Assembly (NCBI GenBank): GCA_032718475.1
Contig: JAUCBJ010001088.1
Span: 85,581-149,580, forward strand
From: Nemertoderma westbladi
Lineage: Eukaryota; Xenacoelomorpha; Nemertodermatida; Nemertodermatidae
Reading direction: 5' to 3'
Length of the DNA stretch: 64,000 nt
Positions 49,310 to 59,679 of this stretch are shown here, one piece after another (within the stretch, counting starts at the first letter, position 1; each line of letters starts with the position of its first letter). Both the position numbers and the translations under genes were made by a program. The notes beneath the pieces are model-generated. The model was not told the origin of the DNA. It worked only from the letters and a program-made list of their open reading frames with translations, and searched no databases.

Positions 49310-49464
49310 GTTAGTTAAATTAAAATACCATTTTATTTAAATTATTTGAAATCTTTTCTGATTGGATATGAATCTTTGGTTTAGACCCGCGGACTTTATT
49401 AGCAGAGACTGCACTACTACTGCAGTCACAGCTGATATTAATAAAATGTTTATTCAGATATCAA

Positions 49465-49955
49465 AGTTACTACTAAATAAGTCTATAAAGAGAACTGTCC
49501 TGCTACTAAAGTTAAGTTACTACTAAATAAGTCTATAAAGAGAACAACTGTCCTGCTACTAAAGTTAAGTTACTACTAAATAAGTCTATAAGTTACTACT
49601 AAATAAGTCTATGAAGAGAACTGTCCTGCTACTAAAGTTAAGTTGCTACTAAATAAGTCTATAAAGAGAACTGTCCTGCTACTAAAGTTAAGTTACTACT
49701 AAATAAGTCTATAAAGAGAACTGTCCTGCTACTAAAGTTAAGTTACTACTAAATAAGTCTATAAAGAGAACTGTCCTGCTACTAAAGTTAAGTTACTACT
49801 AAATAAGTCTATAAAGAGAACTGTCCTGCTACTAAAGTTAAGTTACTACTAAATAAGTCTATAAAGAGAACTGTCCTGCTACTAAAGTTAAGTTACTACT
49901 AAATAAGTCTATAAAGAGAACTGTCATGCTACTAAAGTTAAGTTACTACTAAATT
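49465..49955 (+). repeat. 50-bp minisatellite within an intron
   Basis: About ten units of 50 bp (CTACTAAAGTTAAGTTACTA, CTAAATAAGTCTATAAAGAG, AACTGTCCTG) recur, very homogeneous in the second half. It lies in the predicted intron 49310-49988. Confidence 0.95.
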
Positions 49956-49988
49956 TTGCTTAGTTTAGTTACCTTATTACATTTACAG

Positions 49989-51623
49989 TATGATATACCA
50001 GATGAAGCTAGCAGTGGTACCAACAATAAAGATGATGAATTCAATGATGACGCATGTTCTTCGGGTTTCCTTGTTAACTCCATTAACTATATTGCTAAGA
50101 ATGGGGAAGGATCATCAGCTGTAACAACCCCCTTAATTGTTCCTGATATTCCCGTTGGAACCCCACTCTCCATACCAGTTCGGTCCCCACTCTCCATACC
50201 AGATGGAACCCCACTCTCCATACCAGATAGATCCCCACTCTCCATACCAGTTCGGTCCTCACTCTCTGTACCAGTTGGATCCCCACTCTCCATACCAGAT
50301 GGATCCCCACTCTCCATACCAGTTGGATCCCCACTCTCTGTACCAGTTGGATCCCCACTCTCTGCCCCACCAGTTGGATCCCCACTCTCTGCCCCACCAT
50401 TTGGATCCCCACTCTCTGCACCACCAGTTGGATCCCCACTCTCTGCCCCACCAGTTGGATCCCCACTCTCTGCACCACCGGTTGGATCCCCACTCTCTGC
50501 CCCACCAGTTGGATCCCCACTCTCTGTACCACCAGTTGGATCCCCATTCTCTGCCCCACCAGTTGGATCCCCACTCTCTGCACCACCAGATGGATCCCCA
50601 CTCTCTGCCCCACCAGTTGGATCCCCACTCTCTTCCCCACCAGTTGGATCCCCACTCTCCGCCCCACCAGATGGATCCCCACTCTCTGTACCAGTCGGAT
50701 CCTCACTCTCTGCACCGGTTAAATCCCCACTATCTGCAACTTTGATGGATGTCGACATGGTGGGACATCTTGTCCTTGAAGATACTGTCGAATATGAGAC
50801 AACATATCCAGCTAATGAGCCCCCTAATCAATCTGTTACTGTTCTCACACCTAAGATGTCCAATACTAATGGCATCAATGACATTGATAGTCGCCGAGTG
50901 GTAAAGCCAAAAACCAAATGGACTATAAACTCAGCGATTGAAAAACTGAGAGACAGAATCGACAGTCATAAATTGGCTGGTCCTGATTCCGCACAGACCA
51001 TAGCTCTATCTGATTCCGGAAAGACGGTGGCTCAACCGGTTTCCGGACCGACGGTGGCTCAACCGGTTTCCGGACAGACGGTGGCTCAACCGGTTTCCGG
51101 ACAGACGGTGGCTCAACCGGTTTCCGGACAGAAGGTGGCTCAACCGGTTTCCGGACCGACGGTGACTCTACCAGAAGGTGTCCAGCTACGGGACTGCAGC
51201 GTCTACTTAAATGGATCCCGACCACTCTGTACTTCGACACCGATACGCGGCACCAATAGAGATAACGATCGCAAACTCTGTACCATCGATATGCAATCCA
51301 GAGATGTTCCTAGGGCTTCTAAAGCCATTGCAAGTTACAACAGTACAGTTCCTAGGTACCGGAATACCGCTGCCCGGGATGCCCCACCCATTGCTAGACA
51401 ACGCGATGGTCCTGCGCGCTCAACCTCGCAGCATTCGTCACATTCTGCCGGTCTTCGTTCGCAACAAAGTCGTACTGTGGATGGTCGTGGAGGAGTGATA
51501 AACCCCAGAGGAACCAATAAGGAGGCAGTTGGAAATAAACCCAACCCATTGGATAATCAGATGACATCAAGTAATGGTAAATTCAATTGGACGTGTGTGA
51601 ATAATGTTATAGTCATCGACTAA
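49989..51623 (+). CDS. Hypothetical Pro/Ser-repeat protein, terminal exon
   Basis: The acceptor TATTACATTTACAG precedes a frame open for 544 codons. An acidic start (IPDEASSGTNNKDDEFNDDA) is followed by about 22 repeats of SPLSIPVG/SPLSAPPVG type (8-9 residues), then unique sequence VKPKTKWTINSAIEKLRDRI, five to six AQPVSGQTV repeats (27-bp units) and a basic Ser/Arg-rich C-terminus ending NNVIVID. The unique 0.86 kb after the first repeat stays open on this strand, which supports coding. No domain, signal peptide or membrane segment is recognised. It could be a host low-complexity protein or a transposon-encoded ORF1-like protein. Confidence 0.5.
   Translation, partial: YDIPDEASSGTNNKDDEFNDDACSSGFLVNSINYIAKNGEGSSAVTTPLIVPDIPVGTPLSIPVRSPLSIPDGTPLSIPDRSPLSIPVRSSLSVPVGSPLSIPDGSPLSIPVGSPLSVPVGSPLSAPPVGSPLSAPPFGSPLSAPPVGSPLSAPPVGSPLSAPPVGSPLSAPPVGSPLSVPPVGSPFSAPPVGSPLSAPPDGSPLSAPPVGSPLSSPPVGSPLSAPPDGSPLSVPVGSSLSAPVKSPLSATLMDVDMVGHLVLEDTVEYETTYPANEPPNQSVTVLTPKMSNTNGINDIDSRRVVKPKTKWTINSAIEKLRDRIDSHKLAGPDSAQTIALSDSGKTVAQPVSGPTVAQPVSGQTVAQPVSGQTVAQPVSGQKVAQPVSGPTVTLPEGVQLRDCSVYLNGSRPLCTSTPIRGTNRDNDRKLCTIDMQSRDVPRASKAIASYNSTVPRYRNTAARDAPPIARQRDGPARSTSQHSSHSAGLRSQQSRTVDGRGGVINPRGTNKEAVGNKPNPLDNQMTSSNGKFNWTCVNNVIVID
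50150..50735 (+). repeat. 24/27-bp coding minisatellite
   Basis: Units GGATCCCCACTCTC(T/C) with either GTACCAGTT or GCCCCACCAGTT give 8- or 9-residue repeats. All six frames are open across it, so reading-frame choice rests on the flanking unique sequence. Confidence 0.93.
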
Positions 51624-52960
51624 TTAACTATTAATTGTTTTACTAACCGACAACTATAAAAATTTACATAAATACTATTTCATATAGGAATATTTTCAGC
51701 ATTCATTCATTGTCAATTTAATATGATATAGAATTGTTATTGTTATTTATATTGTTTTGTTGTTAAGATCGCCTTAGTTGTGCGATATCTTCAGGTTGGG
51801 ACGATATGAACATAAGTGGGACACTGCCGTCCCTTTATGGAGCGGGACAGAATGAGGATACTGAGTGTCTTTCTTACGTAAGAATGGTAGTTGGCTCTTA
51901 GTAGCAAATATTCAGAGCGGGTGATGGTATGGGTGACACAACCTACTGGTTCCAGAAGTTGAGGAAAACCCGCCCAGTACCTAACTGATCTAGACTTTGC
52001 TGATGACTAGAGGGCGCCCCAACAGCTCCACAGCTCATTAGAACAGACTGCTTCTAGTGTTGGTCTATTTGTTAACTCCACGAAGAACAAAATGTTGATA
52101 GTTTTGACAGTTTAGACTTTGACAGTTCTCAGGAATGACTCAACATATGAGCCAATTCTATAAAGATGGTGTGGTTGAGCATCTGGTAAAAAAAAGGTAA
52201 AACTTTAGGGAAACCTGTGGCATGGACTGGCATCGAATCGAATCGAAAGAAATTTTTCGTCTTCGATTTCCAATATATTTTTCGATTCGATATCGATTCG
52301 ACTCAGGTAAAAAATTTCTACTTTGATTCGATTATTCGACCTTTGATTATGAACTTAATTACTTGTCATCAAATATACATTATAAATTTTATTCTCAAAT
52401 TGTTACTTTTTTCCTTAGGGAAAAAATTAACCAATAGGAATGCATTCATTTTACTTTTTCCCGCTTATTATTTTTGATTTTCCCTATCCTGGCGAACTAT
52501 TTTTGGTGGAATTTCTTAATTTTATTTCAAGTGTTGAAATAGCATCGAAGTAGGAAAGGTGTGAAAGTAATTTAAGCAAAATCCATTCAAACACTCTTTA
52601 TGTTTGTTAAGCGGCTCTTTAGTTACGTAATAAATATCCGAGAACACTAAATTATTGTAACATTGAGTAAAGCGGCATCAGGAGTTGAAGAGTACAATAA
52701 TTGGAAACGCGGTAACTATATGGAAGCAATATATTGTAAAATACTGCAGTTTAATTTATTTTGTACCACTACATCACTGTACGTTTTATTAAAGAATTGA
52801 GCAACAAAAAGTACTAATTTAAAAATAAAATTAGTATTACATGGGAAAAAAACGTAGATAATTGATAATTATTAAAAATATATTAAGACTTAAGACTGCC
52901 TGTTCAATAGTTTTTCTAAGTGCATTCGGTGGGGTAGTGAATGTTAGGGACAAGTGGCTG
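51624..52960 (+). other. Mostly non-coding, with retroelement remnants
   Basis: After the hypothetical gene come an AT-rich 3' region, a small RT fragment (51984-52120), a stretch of TCGAATCGAA/TTCGATTCGA words (52230-52345, possibly a decayed TIR element) and the dispersed repeat shared with 29.6 kb (52395-52480). From 52490 to 52960 nothing is recognised. Confidence 0.5.
51984..52120 (+). pseudogene. LINE reverse transcriptase fragment
   Basis: The frame reads LDFADD, a stop, then RAPQQLHSSLEQTASSVGLF and VNSTKNKMLIV, the FADD box and following helix of a LINE RT of a different family from the others in the window. Only about 45 codons remain. Confidence 0.65.
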
Positions 52961-52968
52961 AACTGGTT

Positions 52969-53014
52969 AGCGCTACTGATGAGGCCTGATAGGCCGAAAC
53001 GTACGTATAGCGCT
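52969..53014 (+). ncRNA. Type I hammerhead ribozyme motif
   Basis: All conserved parts are present. Stem I AGCGCTA (52969-52975) pairs perfectly with TAGCGCT (53008-53014). The core CTGATGA is at 52976-52982. Stem II GGCC/GGCC (52983-52986 and 52992-52995) has a 5-base loop. GAAA is at 52996-52999. A minimal stem III is A-T plus C-G with loop GTAC (53001-53004), and the cleavage base A follows T at 53007. Short-stem-III type I hammerheads are known from Penelope-like elements and metazoan retrozymes; self-cleavage after 53007 is predicted. Around it, GGTTAGCGCT and GGTTCAACCCCCGG give a tRNA-like look. No Penelope protein is nearby. Confidence 0.85.
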
Positions 53015-53605
53015 GGTTCAACCCCCGGTGACGCGCTTTCTCATTTTTTCTATTTATGAACAAAACCATAATATTACATCTTTAATTACAGTTGCATTAC
53101 CAGCTCAACTCCAATTTACTTATAATAATATATAAAATACCTCGAGAATAGTGAACAGTCATCTGTCCAAATCAATTCGGGTTTAGGAAAAAATTCACGA
53201 CAACTTTTGCTGTTCTTAATATTGTAGAAAATATTCGTACCGCCTTAGATAATAAATAATCCACTTCAGTTGTATATAATATAGACCTAAAGAAAGCTTT
53301 CGACTCTTTGGACATAGGAATTCTTCTGAAGAAACTTTGCTCGTACGGTATCCGGACTCCTGTATCTGTACGGGACTCCTCACTCTCTACTTACAGATTA
53401 CCTATCTGAACGTTCCCAGTTTGTTTCCATAGCCAATATCCATTCTTCCATCAAACCGGTCACCTGTGGAGTTCCCCATGGATCTATTTTAGGACCACTT
53501 CTATTCCTCCTATATATCAACGACCTACCAAATTCCAGTAAACTTCGAACCACTTTATTCGCTGATGATACCAGCCTTAGCCATACAACAGCATCGGTTA
53601 GCGAT

Positions 53606-54385
53606 ATGTTTCTATCGGTTAACTCAAATCTGACAAGTGTATCTAAGTGGATAAAGGATAATAAATTAACAATAAACCTCAAAAAAACAGAATATACAAT
53701 TTTTTCCAATCTCCACGGCAACTTCAGACAGTTAAACCCAATTCATATTGATGGCAAACAAATTAAACAAGTTTCAGTTTCCAAGTACTTAGGCCTACAC
53801 ATAGACAGTAAACTAACATTTCGCCAACATGTCCAGTATGTTCTCAATAAAATATCTAAATCCGGTGGCATTTTTTTCAGACTAAGACATTTACTCCCCC
53901 TCCAAATAATGCGTACCCTATTCTTTTCTCTTATCTATCCTTACATAAACTACGGGTTAGTTGTATGGGGGGGTACATACTCTTCGATCTTAAAACCTTT
54001 ACGAATTAAAATTAATAAAATAGTTAGGTGCTTATCTTTCAGCCACCGCCGATCATCTTCAATTCCTATCTACCGTAAGCTACAAATCTTACCCCTTGAA
54101 GCTTTATATAAGCACCAAATCTGTAATCTAATGTACGATATATCCCGTAACCCTAAACACCCACTGGCATATTTATTTCGTAAAACTGCTTCTATCCATT
54201 CATATAATACTCGCTCTTCTAAATCTGGCCATTTTAATCTCCCTTCAGTCCGTCTTGAAGTTGCCCACCAATCTGTTGCTTTTCAAGGCCCTCTACTATG
54301 GAATTCACTGTCTGATGACCTTCGAAATATTGTTGTTAAATCAATCTTTGCCAAACAACTAAAAAGACATTTACTTGATCTATAA
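53606..54385 (+). pseudogene. LINE RT C-terminal open frame
   Basis: The 259 codons are uninterrupted, with the thumb and C-terminal domain motifs named for the element. They begin just after the catalytic FADD box and end at the natural stop. The intactness of this part suggests a relatively recent copy of the family also seen at 28.4 kb. Confidence 0.85.
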
Positions 54386-54780
54386 TCGGTTACTATCATC
54401 CATTATATCTTATTGGTCACAATTAACCACTCAGTCAAATTGATTACAATTATCGACTATGACACATCGGTTAATATTTATCCACTCTGATTCATCCATC
54501 CACTCTGTCTCACCGGTCGCATTTATCTACCTTGAAATATTGGTCACAATTTTTCCACTCTTACTCATCGGTTTCAATTATCCAGTCTGTCACATCTTTT
54601 AGAATTATACCCTCTGCGTATCATCGGTTACAGTGGATAACTGATAACTCAATTTCACAGTCTGCAGTCTGGTCAGTGAGAAGGTCCTCGCGGGAGTACT
54701 CTGGGTTGGCTTCCCACAGTTATCATTCTCAGGTGTATAAGATGGTTACCCAATTCTTTGGTGTCATACCGCCAATCCAC

Positions 54781-54799
54781 CCCCCCCCCCCCCCCCCCC
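54781..54799 (+). repeat. Poly-C tract
   Basis: A run of 19 C lies in the LINE 3' UTR region, comparable to the poly-G tracts at 18.6 and 34.1 kb. Confidence 0.95.
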
Positions 54800-55457
54800 T
54801 CGCAAATCAACATGTTAGTAAAAGGTTACCCAGGCACAGCACTAGCTTTGCTATTGTGTCCAAGTAATCTCCTAAATTGTAGGCACCAGTCAATGGCGAC
54901 TGATAACAATAACGTTTAGTAATTATATTACTATTCCATACAATTTCTGGTGCGGTGCATCTGTATTGTTTGTGAGGTATCTTGAAATTGAAAATTGAAA
55001 TTGAATTGAAACAAGTTGTATTTTTTTCCCATGTACTAAGTAATTATTTGTATATTTTACTGTTGGCCAATTTTTGCCAAAAAATCAAAAGTATGGGGCC
55101 TACCAAAATGTTCAGCAGCTTTAGGGCTACAATCGTGAGTATTGCATTTGTAAAACTGGCAATTTCGATATTCTAGAACCGATTTTGTAACTATGCTACA
55201 CTTATTTTATCATTCTCAAAATATTTGATCCCCAAAATATTGTTCGAACATACTAAAAACCACATATATTTTCCAAAAACAATAATTTTGTGCTAAAATT
55301 TTCATAGAAGATGGCCTACATATCGGCTTGACACTAGAACAAAATCGCCTCCAATTTGCAGGACATTGCTTTCGCCGTGAGGACCAGGGTGTTGTCGCTG
55401 CGCAATTTTGTCGACAAGCCGGCATAGCATTCTTAATATATATGTAATATATATATA

Positions 55458-56180
55458 CAGTACAGGCCACCAGAAAACGCAGATTTGTACAATTGTGAAC
55501 ACATTTTATCAAATGTGTACCAGTGTAATGTAATGTTGTTGAACGGGACAATTGAACATAATTGAACATAATTGAATTGTCAACAACCAAAATTTTTTCG
55601 CCAAAAGATACAATTGAATACTTTTGAAACGCTTAGTAATCTGGAAACTCTCTGTAGTTTGCCGCGAACTGTCACTCACTGTAGCTGGAAATGCGATAAG
55701 GATTTTGTTTACCTTTATAGTGTGCGGTTAATAGTGTCTAGTAGGCAGGCCTATAGTTAGTGATGTTAAGGCATCTTCTGGTGTTTCTCTGTGCCCTCTC
55801 GGTGTCAGACTAATGGCGCGACATCTCCCTGCACTAAATTAATTATTCGATGGTCTAGGCTTCTCCATCCACATACCCATCCACAGATTCACTCCCATAC
55901 ACTCCATGTGGTCTTGTATGTAGTTCTCTCTCTACCAATACAGCCCATGTCCGCAATGTTACGCCCTGGGGGCTCTCTCATCTACCTGATATCAGACATA
56001 CAGACGCACCGCACACAAAGCCTTTGTCGGTCCCAGCAAGTCGTCGGTCCCAGCAAGTCAGCCTCCTGATGTGTGATCTAGAAGATAACACGCCATAACC
56101 TGCCAATCAGATGACTTGAACAAATGTGTTCACATGTGATCACATTGGATGAAATCTGCTTTTTCTGGTGGCCTGTACTG
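55458..56180. mobile_element. 723-bp Tc1/mariner-type MITE
   Basis: Terminal inverted repeats of about 30 bp (CAGTACAGGCCACCAGAAAA and its inverse ending at 56180) are flanked by TA on both sides (55456-55457 and 56181-56182). The interior has no transposase. Part of the sequence to its left (55216-55457) is AT-rich with nothing recognised. Confidence 0.8.
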
Positions 56181-56388
56181 TATAATGTAACTGCAATGCA
56201 GCATGCCGATCGTAGTAGTAGTAATAGTAGTAGTGGCTGCGACACTGGTTTCAGGGATTCTATGTAAGATAAATATCTGGCCCACTAAATTTAGGGGCTT
56301 TGCAGCAGCTTGGCGGGTCGTATCTGTAGTTGGTCATGACGATGTTGTAAAAATTGGCGGAAGCCAGGCGCCAAGCAGTCTGTCTGAG

Positions 56389-56644
56389 ACCGTTAATCAT
56401 AAGAATGTAATTTAAAGTGATAAATTAACATACAATGGTATCTATACTAAGGTTAGTTACTAATAATTGTTCAATAATAGGTCTTGATACTTACCGCCTT
56501 TGATTCCCTTTGAGACTATATTGATTGCATAAGCTCTCTGCTGTCAGATCCTTTCCTATCGCCGTAAATCCAACAGGCGCGGCGTCTGCGGCGACAAAGA
56601 ATGAAAGCTGTACTTCATCAAGTGTGGGTTGGATGTTTCCTTAA
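56389..56644 (+). pseudogene. Decapitated promoter copy B of the fibrinogen-related gene
   Basis: Bases 56389-56533 match 5503-5644 upstream of the gene (TTAATCATAAGAATGTAATT, GTATCTATACTAAGG, TGCCGCC-like and GATTGCATAAG). The match then jumps to CTCTCTGCTGTCAG, which lies in the signal-peptide exon. The TATA box, transcription start and ATG are thus deleted. Downstream sequence (GTAAATCCAACAG to GATGTTTCCTTAA) is shared with copy C. Confidence 0.75.
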
Positions 56645-57117
56645 CCCTTTGCGTACTAAAGATAAATTACATAAATTTTTACTTCCAATGACCAAAAAAA
56701 TATATTTGATCGGACCAAGGTGTATTTCCTTGTCTTTCCCAGAGATTTTTATATAAAGAAGAGGATGACCATATTATTATACTTATAAGGAACACATGGC
56801 CACCTTTAACCATTTTCGAAATTTGTTAAATCTTTCATTTAAACCCCTTGGGCGGCACACTGCCACCTTAATCATTTGTAACAAAATTATTGGCTAAATT
56901 GAAATTAAATTGCATAAATTATGCCGCCAATTATGACCCTGCCGCCCTGGGGGGTCAGGATAATATATGTAATGGCGGCACTCTGCCGCACTTAGGGGTT
57001 TTAAGTTATAATTATATAAAAGGCGGCAACTGCCGCCTTAATGAACAGGGTCCTGAATTATTTACAATGGAAAATAGGCAGTGTGCCGCCTTTTTTAAGT
57101 GTTGCAGTACTCAAAGG
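56645..57117. mobile_element. piggyBac-like MITE with GGCGGCA hairpins
   Basis: The left end is TTAA|CCCTTTGCGTACT and the right end AGTACTCAAAGG, an imperfect inverted pair resembling the CCCTTTG ends of the 10-kb piggyBac. The right TTAA is decayed. The interior has many GGCGGCA/TGCCGCC inverted words. No protein. It is inserted in promoter copy B; copy C has no element at the matching TTAA. Confidence 0.6.
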
Positions 57118-57479
57118 TTTATATACTCGGTATAGGGGGTATACTGGACTGCGTGTGGTTTGGACTGTGGCTTTACAAATTTAAACTTAACTTACATTTT
57201 GTGGTCGTTTTTTTCTGTTAGCAGAATATATCTAGATTCGTGCAGTCTACACATCACCTGGCATGAACAATCGGACGCCCACACACAGTCGCATACGCAA
57301 AAGCTACAGACTTAGAATACACACGCACAATCGCATACGCACAAGCTACAGACTTGGAATACAGATGCACAAATTTCATCGAACATACATGCACAACAGA
57401 TAAAGATTTCCGCAGTTTTAAAATAAGAAGACAAAAGTTGGTAGAGGAATTAGAAGGTTCAAGAAGGAATTACATGACC
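57118..57479 (+). other. Non-coding stretch
   Basis: No gene is seen. It contains two ~60-bp near-duplicates with GCATACGCA(A/C)AAGCTACAGACTT (57287-57365). A predicted 19-bp AAAAGTTGGTAGAGGAATTA phrase precedes the GC-rich minisatellite. Confidence 0.4.
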
Positions 57480-58510
57480 ACCTCCATGTTACATGAACCC
57501 GTGCCCGGATAGACATTACCCCATGCCCGTGTAAAGACGTGACCCCGCGCCCGTGTAGAGACATGGCCCCGTGCCCGGTTAGAAGCGTGAACCCGTGCAT
57601 TGGAAGAGCCATTACCCCATGTCCGTGTATGAAGATACGTGACCCCGCGCCGTGGAAGGGACGTGACCCCGCGCCTGGGAATAGATATGACCCCATGCCC
57701 GGGTAGAGACATGACCCCGTGCCCGGGTAGAGACATCACCCCTCGCCTGGGAATAGACATGACCCCGTGCCCGGGTAGAGACATCACCCCTCGCCTGGGA
57801 AGAGACATGACCCCGTGCCCGGGTAGAGACATCACCCCTCGCCTGGGAAGAGACATGACCCCGTGCCCGGGTAGAGACGTGACCCCGCGCCCGGGAAGAG
57901 ACATTACCCCATGTCCGTGTATGAAGATACGTGACCCCGCGCCTTGGAAGGGACATGACCCCGCGCCTGGGAATAGATATGACCCCATGCCCGGGTAGAG
58001 ACATGACCCCGTGCCCGGGTAGAGACATCACCCCTCGCCTGGGAAGAGACATGACCCCGTGCCCGGGTAGAGACATCACCCCTCGCCTGGGAAGAGACAT
58101 GACCCCGCGCCCGGGAAGAGACATTACCCCATGTCCGTGTATGAAGATACGTGACCCCGCGCCTTGGAAGGGATGTGACCCCGCGCCTGGGAATAGATAT
58201 GACCCCATGCCCGGGTAGAGACATGACCCCGTGCCCGGGTAGAGACATCACCCCTTGCCTGGGAAGAGACATGACCCCGTGCCCGGGTAGAGACGTGACC
58301 CCGTGCCCGGGTAGAGACATCACCCCTTTCCTGGGAAGAGACATGACCCCGTGCCCGGGTAGAGACGTGACCCCGCGCCCGGGAAGAGACATTACCCCAT
58401 GTCCGTGTATGAAGATACGCGACCCCGCGTCTTGGAAGGGACGTGACCCCCCGCCTGGGTAGAGACGTGACCCCATGTCCATGTAGAAGCGTGACCCCAC
58501 GCCAGGGTTG
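57480..58510. repeat. 24-bp GC-rich minisatellite with higher-order structure
   Basis: Units GAGACATGACCCCGTGCCCGGGTA and variants are repeated about 40 times. A distinctive spacer ACCCCATGTCCGTGTATGAAGATACG recurs near 57612, 57904, 58123 and 58391, giving a higher-order repeat of about 220-290 bp. All six frames are open (up to 198 codons), which is an effect of the 24-bp period; no gene is proposed. Confidence 0.93.
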
Positions 58511-58584
58511 TGGATTGTTGTAATTTATTAACCTTCTATATTATTATTATTTTTTCACTGTTCAAGTAAATTACGTTGTTGTAA

Positions 58585-58800
58585 AAATGGAATGATAATT
58601 AACACACAATGGTAACTACACTAAGGTAGTTACTAATAATTGTTCTATAAAGGTCTTAATACTTGCCGCCTTTGATTGCCTTTATGATACTTTATTTATT
58701 GCATCAGCTCTTTTCGTTTCGCTTGTAAATCCAACAGACTTCTGCGACAAAGAAGGAGGTTTTACATCATAAAGTGTGGGATTTGATGTTTCCTTAAACA
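58585..58800 (+). pseudogene. Decapitated promoter copy C of the fibrinogen-related gene
   Basis: Bases 58591-58702 match the upstream region of the gene (AACACACAATGG, CACTAAGGTAGTTACTAATA, TTGCCGCCTTTGATTGCCTT), followed by CAGCTCTTTTC from the signal-peptide exon. TATA box and ATG are missing, as in copy B, but with a different breakpoint. About 880 bp later an intron-1 homologue lies at 59680-59925, so copy C represents a larger broken gene copy. Confidence 0.72.
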
Positions 58801-59679
58801 CCGGTTTATACACTCAAAAAAATTTATTGTTCTCCAAACGGCTAAAAACATTATCAGTACGACAACATAATCTTGTCAAAAAAGAGAAGAATATAGGAGA
58901 ATCTAAAGAATATATGAATTAACAATTATTTAAAATTATACTGTTAAAGGACCATTTTCGGTGCCACGATTTCTGTCCTGTTGTTTCAACGTACTACCTT
59001 TGTATTCTAGAATACACTATTTTATGCAATCGTTTAAGTCAAGCAATGGAAAAAACGTGGCAAAAACGCGGTGAAAGCGTGGCAAAAAAAGCGGCCAAAA
59101 ATACGGCAACCAAAATAGTCCTTAACGAAATATGAAATGTCAGAGAACAAATGTTATTCCCAACCCAAACCAATTCAAACTATTATTGGAATCCTGAAAT
59201 CATTTTTTAATTTTTTTGCCAGACGAATCCAAGTAGGCCTAGGGTTAGAAGTTTAGACCAATAGTGCTGAAATAGGTTTAATGCATTTTTTATCTGAGAT
59301 TTTATATTCCCTATATGAGGCTGAATTAAATTAAAAAAAACTATTATTATCATTGCTACTGTAGTTCTAGATATACAGTAGTTTATTGATTATTAGCCTA
59401 ATAAACAATTATACCAAATACGGTATGTAACTAATAAACGAACGATACCTTAATTAACGATCAATATTAGACTAATATCAGACGAAACGGCACACGTCGG
59501 ATATCAGATTCAGACCATCTGAAGTCTGATTCCATATGTACAACGATGCAGATGCTCTTCAGATTCAGAGTTAAAAATCTGACACCTCTGACAGTCCAGA
59601 TAGTTTATACTCAAACAGACAATTGTATCGTATGTGAGGCACCTAGGGCCGCTGTATATATACAGTATCCCTGTCAAAT
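58801..59679 (+). other. Non-coding stretch in gene copy C
   Basis: No exon homologous to the gene is seen. It contains a purine-rich run with ACGTGGCAAAAACGCGG-type words (59050-59110), a CAGATTCAGA-rich stretch (59505-59575) and ordinary AT-rich sequence. Confidence 0.4.

Larger units (their letters stand above)
53165..55013 (+). mobile_element. LINE (jockey/CR1 superfamily), 5'-truncated, plus strand
   Basis: The copy starts in the RT fingers (NQFGFRKKFTT-like near 53175), continues through KKAFDSLDIGILLKKL (53290) and VPHGSILGPLLFLLYINDLP (53475), the LFADDTS catalytic box (53560) and a long open C-terminal part (53606-54385: YLGLHIDSKLTFRQHVQYVL, VVWGGTYSSILKPLRIKINK, FQGPLLWNSL). The 3' UTR holds imperfect CACTCTG/CATCGGT-type repeats, a poly-C tract and a TTGAAATTGAAAATTGAAAT tail near 54982. 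One stop and one frameshift lie upstream of the open part. Confidence 0.88.

Noticed and set aside
50087-50758. Minus-strand ORFs of over 200 codons opposite the SPLSAPPVG repeats
   Set aside because: They end with the repeat, while the plus frame stays open for a further 0.86 kb of unique sequence.
52940-53035. A tRNA gene, suggested by AAGTGGCTGAACTGGTTAGCGC and GGTTCAACCCCCGG
   Set aside because: The intervening sequence is a hammerhead core rather than anticodon and variable arms, and no acceptor stem pairs at the ends.
57480-58510. Overlapping ORFs up to 198 codons on both strands
   Set aside because: All six frames are open because of the 24-bp unit; no unique flanking coding sequence or splice signals support one of them.
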